NCBI RefSeq assembly: GCF_046630445.1
Contig: NC_092340.1
Span: 363,858,001 to 363,922,000, forward strand
Length of the DNA: 64,000 bases
DNA from: Rutidosis leptorrhynchoides
Lineage: Eukaryota > Streptophyta > Magnoliopsida > Asterales > Asteraceae
Direction of reading: 5' to 3'
The translations under genes were made by a program, and so were the position numbers. The notes under the pieces are model-generated. The model ran no database searches. It was not told the origin of the DNA and worked only from the letters and a program-made list of their open reading frames with translations. Positions 33,736-45,093 of the stretch are shown here, piece after piece; the first letter of the stretch is position 1; each line of letters opens with the position of its first letter.

Positions 33736-36414
33736 TTGTTGCAACTATATTTCATTCGTCCTAGTTCGTCCCCTTGGGGAGCTCCTATTTTGTTTGTCAA
33801 GAAGAAAGATGGTTCGTTCCGATTGTGTATTGATTATCGCGAGTTAAAAAAAAAGCGTACTATTAAGAATCGGTACCCTTTTCCGAGAATTGATGATCTG
33901 TTCGATCAACTTCAAGGTTTGTCCATTTATTCTAAGATTGATCTTCGTTCTGGTTATCACCAATTGCGCGTTAAAGAATCTGATGTTCCGAAAACCACTT
34001 TTCGGACCCGTTATGGTCACTTCGAATTCCTTGTTATGCCGTTCGGATTAACAAATGCACCTGCTATGTTCATGGACCTCATGAACCTTGTGTACAGACC
34101 CTATCTGCACAAATTCGTTATTATTTTCATCGACGACATCCTTATTTATTCTAAGAGTGATGAAGAGCACGAAGAACATTTGAAGTTGGTGCTTGATTTA
34201 TTGAGAGAAGAAGAGTTGTACGCCAAGTTCTCTAAGTGTGATTTCTGATTAAGAGAAGTTCAATTCCTTGGACATATTGTTAGTAACCAGGGAATTCAAG
34301 TTGATCCTGCCAAGATTGAGGCAATTGAGAAGTGAGAAATTCCGAAAACTCCTACTCAGATTCGTCAGTTCCTAGGTTTGGCAGGCTATTTTAGAAGGTT
34401 CACTCAAGAGTTTTCACGAGTAGCGAAACCTCTGACTGCTTTAACGCATAAGGGAAAGAAGTACGAGTGGAAGAGTGAACAAGAGTCTGCTTTACAAACT
34501 CTAAAGAAGAAGTTAACTTCTGCACCGATATTATCACTACCTGAGGGTAGTGATGATCTTGTTATCTATTGTGATGCTCCGTGTCAAGACTTTGGTTGTG
34601 TTTTGATGCAACGAAAGAAAGTCATTGTTTACGTGTCACGTCAGTTGAAGATTTATGAATAGAATTATACAACCCATGATGTAGAATTGGGAGTTGTTGT
34701 GTTCGCACTCAAGAATTGGAGACATTACTTTTATGGGGTCAAAGGTACTGTGTACACTGATCACAAAAGTCTTCAACATATCCTTGACCAAAAACAGTTG
34801 AATATGAGGCAACGAAGATAGGTTGAGACGTTGCATGATTATGATTACGAACTTCTGTATCATCCGGGGAAGGCCAATGTTATGGCCGATACGTTAAGTC
34901 GTAAAGAGAGGACTGAACCTCGTAGGTTTAGAGCCTCGAACATGACCATTCAAACAAACCTCGCAAGGTAGATTTTTGCAGCTCAACAAGAAGCCTTGAA
35001 GGAGGAGAATTTTGTAACGGGAAGGTTCGAGGCTTGAGTAAACAGTTAGAGGAACGAATCGATGGTACTCGGTATTTTACGGGACGCCTTTGGGTTCCGA
35101 AGTTTGGTGATCTGCGACAACTTGTTTTAGATGAGGCTCATAAATCTAGGTACTCTAATTCATCCTGGTTCAGGAAAGATGTATCATGATCTTAAGGAGC
35201 TGTATTGGTGGTCTAATTTGAAAGCTGACGTGGCTACGTATGTGGCTAAGTGTTTGACCTGTGCCAAGGTTAAAGCTGAACATCAAAAATCGTCTGGACT
35301 TTTGGTGCAACCTGAGATTCCCGAGTGGAAGTGATAAGGTATTACGATGGACTTATTGCGAAATTACCGAGAGTTGTGGGTGGTTATGATACCATTTGGG
35401 GTGATTGTTGACCGACTCACTAAGTCAGCTCACTTTTTGCCAATTATTGAAACGGATTCGATGGAGAAGCTTACTCGTTTGTATTTGAAGGAGATTGTTT
35501 CTAGACATGGTGTTCCTGTATCTATTATTTCAGACAGAAACAGCTGATTTGTATCAAGGTTTTGGCGATCCTTACAGGAAGCTTTGGGAACTAAGTTAGA
35601 TATGAGCACTGCTTATCATCCGCAGACGGATGGTCAGAGTGAAAGGACCATTCAAACATTAGAAGACATGTTGCGAGAGTGTGTTATTGATCTTGGTAAT
35701 GGGTGGGATAGATATTTGCCGCTAGCTGAATTTTTTTTATAACAACAGTTATCATGCAAGTATTAAAGCCGCACCATTTGATGCTCTGTATAGTAGAAAG
35801 TGTAGGTCTCCTATCTGTTGGAATGAGGTTGGGGATGCTCAACTCACAGGTCCAGAAATTATTCATGAGACTACCGAGAAGATCGTATAGATCAAAGGAA
35901 GGTTAAGAATCGCCAGGAGTCGGCAAAAGAGCTATGCCAATAAGAGAAGAAACGATATTAAATTTCAGGTCGGTGATCGTGTTATGTTGAAGGTATCACC
36001 TTGGAAGGGCGTGGTACGTTTTGGTAAAAAGGGAAAGTTGAATCCTCGTTTTGTTGGACCATTCGAGATTATTGAGAGAGTTGGACCGTGGCTTATCGTT
36101 TGAAATTGCCACAAGAACTCGGTGCTGTTCATGACGTTTTTCATGTGTCGAATTTGAAGAAGTGTTTGGCTGAGGCCGATGAGACCATTCCTTTGGAGGA
36201 GCTTCATGTTGATAAACAACTTCATTTAATTGAGGAACCTGTTGAGATTATGGATCGAGAGGTTAAGGCTCTCAAGCAGAGTAGAATTCCTATTGTCCGA
36301 GTTAGATGGAACGCCAGGCGCGGTCCCGAGTTCACTTGGGAGCGTGAAGATCAGATGAGGCAGAAATACCCGCATTTGTTCTCAGATGTCGAGTCAACCC
36401 CTGCACCTGTTTAA
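33736..36414 (+). pseudogene. Second Tekay-type element: reverse transcriptase, RNase H, integrase and chromodomain
   Basis: Pol fossil. RT is at about 33750-34250 ([51 protein letters not shown]). RNase H is at about 34370-34900. Integrase is at about 35130-35850 ([51 protein letters not shown]). The chromodomain is at about 36240-36400 ([19 protein letters not shown]). The parts match the first chromovirus closely in order and wording. Many breaks. Confidence 0.82.
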
Positions 36415-36431
36415 ATTTCGGGACGAAATTT
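36413..36431 (+). promoter_or_regulatory. Pre-polypurine-tract hairpin, second element
   Basis: AAATTTCG-GGA-CGAAATTT is identical to that of the first chromovirus. It again overlaps the TAA stop and again lies 17 bases before the 3' LTR. AACGGGAAGG between hairpin and LTR is the likely polypurine tract. Confidence 0.75.
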
Positions 36432-36448
36432 CCGTAACGGGAAGGTAC

Positions 36449-39400
36449 TGTCACGACCCTACTTTTTCCGTTATATTTTACCGTTAATTATTTAACGACC
36501 GTTAATTGTTATTCGTTCCACGTCATTTCTATGATCTATATTATTATTTTAATAATAATATATTAATTATTATGTGTTATATGAATATTTGTATTCATAT
36601 TTCAAGTTATACGTTTCTACGTGTCGCGGATTTCTATCCGGCGAATCTTTTCGGTTTTCAAACCAACGGTCAAACTTTTGGGATTTTTAAATCCAAATTA
36701 TTTAAAATATGATATTTTGATGTCATATGATTATATATAGTGTTTATATATTTTATTCGTCGAGGATTTGTTATCTCTCCGAAAAATCAATCGCGTAGTA
36801 GCGTTTTCGCGTTTCGGGCTTCGTTCGGGCATTCGGGCCATAAGGAATTTATCATTTAACAAATTTGGCCCACCATGGGGCCCACCCTACTCCCATTCGG
36901 CCGAACACCCATGAAGGGGGGGGGGGGTGTTTAGCCTTTTTCCTTTTATTTTGCATTTTATTTCACATTCCATTCCTTAAACCTAAATCTATTTTCTCTC
37001 ATTTTATTTTTCTCCCTTCTCATTTTTCTTATTTTGGCCGTCTCCCATCACAAGCATCATCATCATCATCTCACAAAATATTACATGGATCAAGAAGCTT
37101 TAATCATCATCGCGTTCATCTTTTCGAGCTCTACACGCCTATATTAATCAATTCTTGATTAGGGTATAAACCCTAACCCTAGAACTTTTGATTTTTCATT
37201 ATATTTCTGTATTTTGATTATAAATTAATAGTATGATGATTACTTGTTGTTGTAATGGTGTTTGTATGCATAGAATTACTCGTAAACGTATGTTTTCGGT
37301 TTGATATAATTGGGACAGCAGCTTGTTCGTGTGTTTCTGCTATTGTGACTGATATAAAAGTTAAAATAAAGTATCTAGATGAGTTCCTCTCATCAATACA
37401 TTAATTTTAGACTCCGGATTCATGTCGTTTCGATTCCCGGAGCCCTAGATATGATCAAAGTGGAATTTTGTTAAGATTGAAAGGTGATTTTGGTATGAAC
37501 CAGGTTTGGTCCGACTTTTTGACCATATTTGGTGACTTTAGGGTGTGTTAGTGTATTAGGACTGATGTTGGGGCGAACTTTCATGTTCGGGTCATCTCAA
37601 TCCGAGCCACGAATCACCCGTTACGTCTAAAACACGTTTTTGATTGAATTAAAGTTCCAAGTAGTGTATTGGCTGTATATCATGACTTGTGGGCTGTTCA
37701 TGGTGTGTTCTTGAGTGTACCAAAGTGTCAGGTGGTCTGATTAGGCGGAGATATATGTAAGGCTCTCCGAAAACCGACACCCGGGGCTCAGGATACGACC
37801 CGATGAACTTTTGATTTAAAACTTTTGACTAATTATTAAACTTATGATATAAATAATGGATTTAAATATTATTTAATTACTTATGATAAAAAATTAATTA
37901 TTATTATTTACAACTTATGATATATTTATTATATCATTTAATTAATACTTATGATTTAATTAACATTTTAATTAAACACATGATTAATAATACTTTTATT
38001 ATTAATGGAAAATACTTATGATAAGTATTAAACTTATATTATGAGATTACTATTATAAGACTTATAATAAGAATTAATTAATTATTTAATTAATATAAGG
38101 CTTAGTTATTATTTAATTATAATTTAATTATTAAATACTTATGATTTAATAATTATGATTAGAAACTTATGATATGATTAATAATTCATTATTAATTAAT
38201 AATACTTATGATATGATTTAAAATTTATTATTAATTAATAATACTTACATTATGACTAATATTTAATTAATTAATTAAATACTTATGTTATATTAATTGT
38301 ATCATTTAAACTTATATTAACTTTAATAATTCATTTTAATTTAATTAAACTTATGTTATGACATAATTAGACATATTTAACTTTAATAAACATTATAACT
38401 TACATTATTATTACAACTTACACTTTTAAAATTAACGTTGACTATGTTTGACCAAGGTTGACTTTTGAGTTGACTTTCGGTTGACATTGACTTTCAGTTG
38501 ACTTTTGTTGACTTTCTAAATAAGAAAACTTTCCTAACTTAAAACTTTCTAAAAATAGAAACTTTCTAAATTTGGAAACTTTCCAAAAATAGAAACTTTC
38601 CAAAAATAGAAACTTTCCAAAAATGAAAACCTGCTAAAAATAAAAACTTTCTAAAAATAGAAAGTGTGTGTCCGTACGCTGTTCCGATCAAACCGATGCA
38701 TGTTGAGTATTGTTCTATGACTACTTGCAACATGTACAATAGCTATCATACTAAGACTTGACCTAAGTTAGTTATTTATATCGACCTTCTTTATTTATAG
38801 GTCGGCGTTGTGATCATTCCTGATCACTTTACTTCATTTGCTGTTCGCATATTTGTGTGGTTACTTCGTTTGCTATTAAGGTGAGTTATAGTCCCATTTT
38901 CTATTTTAAATCTTTTGGGATGAGAATACATGCAATTTATTTTATATTTTGGACACAAGTGGAGGTTGGTTTAAATTATTCATTGTGAGTTGAACAAAAA
39001 TATTCTCTAGTCTGGTAACTGTAATCACTGGTTTCTACTGGTGAACGCGAATCCTACGGATAGATCTATCGGGTTTGACAACCCCATTTCGAGCTAGTCG
39101 CGCTAGCAATTTATAATCGGAATGTTTAGTACTTCGTAATTTGTTGTAGATACACTTGTTCGGTGTATATTATTTATTGTGTTTGGCAAGGGTAAATAAA
39201 TGGTTAAGTGGTTACCAGGTGGCTCACGGTAAATGGAATAATATTTTTATATGTTTTCTAGCATATAATTTTGTGGTCCAAAAAGGAGTTTTTATGTTTT
39301 CAAACATAAATTTTTACGGTTTAAATTAAATATTGTTTGCAATATTAAACCTATAATTCACTCAACATTTTTGTTGACAGTTACTCGCATGTTTTATTCT

Positions 39401-39667
39401 CAGGTTCATGATTGATTGCTTCCGCTGTGCTTAGAGAGTCTGCATATTTATGATGGCAGCTTTTGTTAAACAATAACTTGCATTCTCTTTTGATACATTT
39501 AATAGTGGATGCTGTTGATTTTGTTTTGGTCAACTTTTGATTAAGTAATAATGTATGGTTTTTCTAAACTTACATATTTTGGTAGGTTTCCTTTATAGGA
39601 AATCATTTTTAAATAAAGAATGCAAGGTTATTTATCAAATTCATATAGAGTTATGATCAAGCTGTGG
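36449..39667 (+). repeat. 3' LTR of second Tekay-type element, truncated at its right end
   Basis: It starts TGTCACGACCC and is about 45 bp short of the 5' LTR's right end. It keeps the segment missing from the 5' LTR, including a run of 17-bp direct repeats (AAAAATAGAAACTTTCY, about 38540-38660) and the typical GGTGAGTTATAGTCCC / GATGAGAATACATGC wording of related LTRs. Confidence 0.83.
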
Positions 39668-40793
39668 TTTCAGGTGCTGTTGCTGAATTTTCAAGTGCAC
39701 GAACCAAGCTTCTTTCAAACACAACTAATGAACCGTAAACATTCAAAACACGTATCTTATATCGTTGAAAAGGTAATTTAACGAGGAATACAACTAAACA
39801 CATTTCATCAACCAAAAACATCATTTACAATAACCGAAATCTCGTCGAATGATCATTTAAAGTTTATCATTAAAGTTTCAAGTTCATAAAACGCATAAGA
39901 TGATTCGGGAACTTAATACACACATATAATACGCCGTTTCGTAGGTAATTACGCATACAATACTACTAAACACTTACAAACAATATTGCAAGGCTTTTAA
40001 TGCATCAAAAATCACATTCAAAGCTACTAAACCCTAACCAAGAATCACAAATTCAATAATCATGTTAAGGAAGTTTTTCTAAGTCATCCAACATACCAAA
40101 TCGAAGCTAATGATACTAGTAACACAATTAACACATGAACTTTAACATATAACATCATTTAATCAACCAAAATCAAGGATTTGGCAAACCCATTTCAAGT
40201 GTTCATGCTAGTTATTCAAAATAATGAGATCGAGCATACAAATTACATATACGACATCACAATGAGCCATAGACACTAATTAACACCATTTCAAGTCTAT
40301 AAAACGAATTTAGAGAAATCTAGAGTTTTTAGAAAGTTACCCAAAAGTGATGAAGTTAGTATAAAAATGTAGAGGACGAAGAGAAGATTCCAAATATGCA
40401 ATCGGATTTGTTGTAAGCTTCCTAGATGTGAAATAGATGGTGAATCTTTGTTGAAGATGAAAAAGATGCAAAAATGAAAGTATTATATGAAAGAAAATGG
40501 AAAAGAGAAAAAGAAATGATATGAATGTAGGAGGTGAAGTGGTTGACTAGTTGACCTAGTCACCACTTTGGCCACTTGACACTATTAGTCCCTCAAGTTT
40601 AAAAGCGGGTGCGTGAATTTACCGAACGAATTATTTTAAACACGCGAGAGTAAACGGAAGATGTTATAATCCAATAATGGGAATATTAAGAACGTTAGTT
40701 AACGAAAGGTACGAATTTAGATAACGAAAGGTATTATCTAAATAAATAAAAAAAAGACGGCGTTAAAATAAATTAACGGAAAAAGGCGGGTCA
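39668..40793 (-). mobile_element. Inverted LTR fragment related to the first Tekay-type family
   Basis: Read on the minus strand, it starts about 40793 with CCCGCCTTTTTCCG and follows the order of the first chromovirus LTR. It has GACTAGGTCAACTAGTCAAC, TTTGGGTAACTTTCTAAAAA, ACGGCGT and CTTTTCAACGATATAAGATACG, with many differences. It is cut at 39668, the junction with the second chromovirus LTR. It is an older, diverged relative and only part of the LTR is present. Confidence 0.75.
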
Positions 40794-41284
40794 TGTTCGG
40801 GTGTTGATAACCATTGTTGGTGGGTTTTGGGTTGGATGATGAAATTGATTAGTTGATAATCATGTTCGGGTGTTAATATCACTAGTTAACTTAGGTTATA
40901 AGTGATTAATTGTGTAAGCTTGCAAAAGGGGTGTTTTGGCTTGAGATTAGGTCAAAATGGGTTTTGTGTAAATTGATGCAAGTAATATGTTTTGATGATG
41001 AAACCTTGAGTAAAATGAGTTGTTGGAACATAATCACTAGTCGATTGTGATTATGAGTGTTTTGGGCTAGATTTGACTTAGTCAAAGTGGAGTATGTGCA
41101 AATGGGTCGAAATTGCACTTATGGTGTTTTTGGGCTTAAGCTAGAGTGTTTAGCTTACTTGTTTGTGAATTATCTAGGTGATTAACATTTGGACGATTGG
41201 GAGCTCAAGCGGGAGTTGCCTTTCTTGTAATCGAGGTGAGTGGAATATTTATGCATGTATGTATGTAGTTTATTTTCTCGTACG

Positions 41285-41836
41285 CGATGTGGGCCTTAGG
41301 TGCCACATCGTGAGTGTCGGGCGTTATGTCACAAGATGGTGACTTATTGAGGTTATGGGTGAAGAGAACTACGGGTCGGTAGTGTCTCGTTAGGTGCCTC
41401 ACATGTCGGTGACACCTCATGGTGGTTCACGAGGCGGTGACCCCTTTGTAGTTGGTTGGTGAATCACAAGTCGGTGATACCATAAGTCGGGGAAGTGATT
41501 CACAAGTCGGCGACACTTCATAGTGTTCACGATTCGGTGACACTAGATGGTGAATCACAAGTCGGTGATACCATAGTCGGAGAAGTGATTCACAAGTCGG
41601 TGACATTTCTTAGTGCTCACAAGTCGGTGACACTAGGTGGTGCTTCACGAGTCGGTGATGCCACATGGCGTTCACAAGTCGGTGACCCTTACGTATTAGT
41701 GGGTGGTTCGCAAGTCGGTGACACACTTTGGTGATTCACAAGTCGGTGACACCTTATGATGAGTCACGAGTCGGTGACATCATACGAGCGAGACTCGAAG
41801 TTATTGGTCGTCTACAAGTCGGTAGTGCCATAGCGG
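41285..41836 (+). repeat. Array of about 15 short hairpin repeats (core TCACAAGTCGGTGA)
   Basis: Copies of a TCAC-AAGTCG-GTGA core start at about 41328, 41399, 41426, 41463, 41499, 41526, 41553, 41589, 41616, 41644, 41671, 41707, 41735, 41763 and a weaker one at 41811. Spacing falls into two classes, 27-28 and 36-37 bp. TCAC and GTGA form an inner stem. Outside it, arms differ between copies but pair within a copy: TAGTG/CACTA, GAAGTG/CACTTC, ATGGT/ACCAT, AGGTG/CACCT, TATGATG/CATCATA. A 90-bp block is duplicated (41461-41550 and 41551-41640). A hairpin of different sequence (CGATGTGG / CCACATCG, 41285-41310) precedes the array. An open frame at 41495-41734 simply reads through the repeat and is unlikely to be coding. 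Confidence 0.85.
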
Positions 41837-42454
41837 GAAACGGTTTGTTATGTTTATGCATTGTTATGATTTAGTATATTATTGTGGCGGTTTATATACT
41901 AACGTTGTTGCTAGTTGTATGTTTGGTGATGCTAGCTCGTTTATACGTTTGTTTGCATGGTATTTGTAAGTGGATGCGCGTAGGTAAACTATATATGTAT
42001 ATGTATAAGTATTGCATTCACTAAGCATTAGCTTACCCTCTCATTGTTTACATTTTTAGGTACGGAAGCGGATTTGCCAAGGGTATGCTCGGGATTAGAT
42101 GATTTCCCCTTTTGATGCTTGCTTGGTTTACTTTTGGATTCGACTTAGGATTGGGTAGTTTATCCCCAAACATCATTCTCATAGTTTTGTTTGGAACTTA
42201 AACTCATATGGTCGAAATTGTAATTTTGTACGAAAGTCGTAAAACGGCCGATGTGGGCCCGATGTTGTAAAACTTGTTTTATTATTGAAACGTTAGTTTT
42301 ACATATTATAAAATGTTGTGAAAAGCGTTTAGTCTAAAAAGTGTCGGGAAGTGGGAGATCTTTAAGCGAAAAATGGCAAAACCGGACAGAAGTTGAAAGG
42401 TGTTGTGTGCCCCGCGCACAACAAGGGTCGCGCGCCGCGCACCCTACTGTATAT

Positions 42455-42546
<92 letters not shown>
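42455..42546. repeat. Poly(A) plus (TA)n microsatellite
   Basis: About 16 A followed by about 38 TA units, lying inside the probable LTR fragment. The isoleucine/tyrosine-rich open frames here are artefacts of the repeat. Confidence 0.95.
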
Positions 42547-42549
<3 letters not shown>

Positions 42550-42582
42550 CATAATCGGTTGGATTACGGGTTGAGTTGTTAC

Positions 42583-43919
42583 ACCAAACACCTTTGCAGA
42601 TCAACATTAAACACTTGAATTGAAGTTGTATTTATGAATAAAAATTGGTATAAGAGCACAAGGAGCTAGTCTTCAACGATTCAAACGCATCAACTTGTTG
42701 TATTTGAGCTTGATCTGACCAAAATAGTTGAAAGTGGTCGCAGTTTATCACCCGAGACTGTTTTAAGCAAAAGCATAATCTAGATTGAATAAATAAATTC
42801 TAAAAGTGTGAAAATACTATAAATCTGTATGTGAAGGTATACACAAATCTTATCTCCTTGATTTGATTAAGTTTCTGATTGATTACATGTTCGATTTATG
42901 CATATATAAATTTATGATTGATTGATCAATATAGTACTGAATCTTTTTCGAAAAGCAATATAGTACTGAATTAGATGATGTAAAATTACATAATCGATCT
43001 ATTACTTCTACTGTAATTGCTTGAATCCACTATTTAACATGATTTCGTCTCTAGAGATTTTAAATTTTTGAATTTTGTTATAGCGTTGAACTGTTCATCG
43101 AATTTTGCAATCAGTTCTCTGTGTTGTTGATGCTAAAAGTAGTTGACAATTGACATAATATTTCTATGGAATCGATTAGAATAAATTTTAGTTGCTAATT
43201 GCATTTAGTCAATTGACTCAGTTTTGCCGGAATCCTACCGAGATTTCATTGAATAAAAGTGTTACAACGAGTTTATCATGCCGCAATTTGTTCATCATGC
43301 AACCATCTACCAAAAACCGTGTCACTTGATTCAAACAGAAAAGATTGTCGTTGAGTTGGAACCGAGAACCTCAGATAATATCGCAAACACATCTCTTAAA
43401 ATTAAATTTTATCACAAAACTGTTGTGTGTTACTTGTCGAAAATGCTACAAACATACTACCGACAAGTGACACAAATTTGTCACTTGTCAGTAAAACACA
43501 AAACGCCTTGTGATGTCGCAATGCTCCATTATATTACTTGCATGTTTTATTTGTATTTTTTATCTTTATGTGAAAAAATGAAGTTGTCACACACTTATCT
43601 TGATAAGGCTCGGTCATGTGAAATTTGATATCTTATGCCTAAAGATCAATATATGCCTTCCCCTAAGCTTTTCAAAATATATCATGTAAACAAATTCTTG
43701 AATTATTTAGATAGAATATATATACCTCCTCCAAGTTTTTCAAAATATATCATGTAAACGGATTCTTGAGTTCTTTAGATAAAATTAAATAAATAGACCT
43801 CGACATAAAATTTCAATTGTACATAAGTGTCCACTTTAATAATTTTATCTACTTATCGTTTGAAATGAATATTAATTCAATAGTACTTTATGTTTTTTTC
43901 TCTATTATGATAAAGTTAT
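42583..43919. other. Region with possible copia leader relic and an unrecognised open frame
   Basis: TTGGTATAAGAGCACAAGG at about 42647 resembles a retrotransposon primer-binding site followed by GAGCTAG, as in copia leaders, but no coding part follows. A 16-bp tandem repeat (CAATATAGTACTGAAT) lies near 42930-42970. The 116-codon open frame at 43278-43628 has no recognisable domain. A 67-bp imperfect tandem duplication (TTTTCAAAATATATCATGTAAAC) lies at about 43668-43795. Confidence 0.35.
43458..43493. repeat. Strong short inverted repeat
   Basis: 15-base arms at 43458-43472 and 43479-43493 pair at 14 of 15 positions around a 6-base loop (CAAATT). Core arm sequence is ACAAGTGACA. It lies inside an unrecognised open frame. 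Confidence 0.8.
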
Positions 43920-44052
43920 GGGTGATGATTCGTACACCACCAATTTTTAGCCGTACACCACCAAACATGCTTTACATTGTTGTACAGTACAACATCATAA
44001 CGCATGTTTGGTGGTGTACGGCTAAAAACTGGTAGTGTACGGATCACTCCCC
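43920..44052. mobile_element. Foldback MITE, probably Mutator-like
   Basis: The 133-bp sequence is almost entirely an inverted repeat: GTACACCACCAAACATGC on the left, its complement on the right, and GTTGTAC-A-GTACAAC at the centre. It is flanked by the 9-bp direct repeat TAAAGTTAT (43911-43919 and 44053-44061), and a 9-bp target duplication points to the Mutator superfamily. Arms differ at several positions, so it is not brand new. Confidence 0.8.
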
Positions 44053-44143
44053 TAAAGTTATATCCCAAAAAATGAGGAATGTACAGTTTGGACCCTGGAT
44101 GAAGGGTGAAAATTGAAAATTGAGGGGTGTGTGGGGTGTGTCG

Positions 44144-44740
44144 TTTGATCAATGTTGGGGGCTAAAAACGATTGTTATTGTTTTTGGGTGTTCATTTAGT
44201 ATGTAAGATGAATTATATCTTACAAGTTTTGTATATTCAATAAATTTCGTAATTTAAAATTAATTTGCTAAAAGCTCAAAATAATGATAATAAACTTTGA
44301 TAGAACTATAATGTTTAAGGTTACTAATACTGAATTCATTAAGAAATTTGAAAATGATTATGTACTAGTTTAAAGACCCGTGAATTCACGGATTTTGTTT
44401 AATAAAAGAATTATCTTAAAAACATACATTGAAATTAAAATCGTGTTTGATCAATGTTGGGGGCTAAAAACGACTGATTTTGGGTGTTCATTTAGTGTAT
44501 AAGATGAATTATATCTTACAAGTTTTGTATATACAATAAATTTCACAATTTAAAATTAATTTGTTAAAAAGCTCAAAATATAATGATAATAACTTTCAAA
44601 GAACTATAAAGTTTAAGGTTACTAATACTGAATTCATTAAGAAATTTGAAAATGATTATGTACTAGTTTAAAGACCCGTGTGAATTCACGGGTTTGTTTA
44701 ATAAAAGAATTATCTTAAAAACATACATTGAAACTAAAAT
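44144..44740. repeat. Tandem duplication, unit about 302 bp
   Basis: Copy 1 is about 44144-44445 and copy 2 about 44446-44740. Each starts TTTGATCAATGTTGGGGGC and ends in TTTAAAGACCCGTG(TG)AATTCACGG followed by TTGTTTAATAAAAGAATTATC. The CCCGTG-AATT-CACGGG palindrome near the end of each unit resembles sequences found near Helitron ends in plants. That link is only a suspicion. Confidence 0.8.
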
Positions 44741-45053
44741 CACGTATTTTAAACACTAACAGTTGGCTTTTAACAATATACACTTTCCTCAACCAAGTAT
44801 TCCTCAGCCAAATACTCTGTTGTATATTTTGTTTAATTGTATTTGCATTGACATCCAGCAATCACCAATATCAACAATCTCTCTTTAATTTGACCATCCC
44901 AACGTATATACCAATAGCCCAACTACACCAACACCAATCATAGTAGCATATGCAAAAGTCGTTTTCAGCTCTTGGAGTGGCAACATAATTATGAAATCGT
45001 TGTGCAAAATCATCCCATTAAATACACTTTACTTTCAATTCATTACAAAAAGG

Positions 45054-45054
<1 letters not shown>

Positions 45055-45093
<39 letters not shown>

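Larger units (their letters stand above)
29268..39667 (+). mobile_element. Second Tekay-type chromovirus, degraded, with truncated 3' LTR
   Basis: The 5' LTR starts TGTCACGACCC (29268) and ends near 31588, just before the primer-binding site TGGTATCAGAGCT (31591). The 3' LTR starts at 36449 and is cut off at 39667, where an unrelated inverted LTR fragment begins, so no target duplication can be checked. Reverse transcriptase, RNase H, integrase and chromodomain are recognisable; gag and protease are not. The coding region has many breaks. A hand count gives roughly 30 substitutions over about 2.3 kb of shared LTR (about 1.3%), so by that measure it is no older than the other chromovirus despite its worse coding state. 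Confidence 0.85.
40794..42582 (+). mobile_element. Probable LTR fragment carrying a hairpin-repeat array
   Basis: The right end GGGTTGAGTTGTTACA looks like a Ty3/gypsy LTR terminus, and the stretch has a GC-rich block (42399-42442) like other LTRs here. The left end is not defined; it abuts the inverted LTR fragment. ATGTTCGGGTGTT occurs twice (40794 and 40862). Assignment as an LTR is inference from the terminus and layout. Confidence 0.45.

Noticed and set aside
41285-41836. Regularly spaced repeats resembling a CRISPR array
   Set aside because: This is a plant nuclear context. Spacers are short and similar to one another, repeats vary, and no cas-like genes exist nearby.
42334-42607. Three overlapping open frames rich in Ile/Tyr
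   Set aside because: They are readings of a TA microsatellite and have no coding value.
43278-43628. 116-codon open frame as a possible small gene
   Set aside because: No domain, no splice context, and it contains a strong inverted repeat typical of non-coding repeats.
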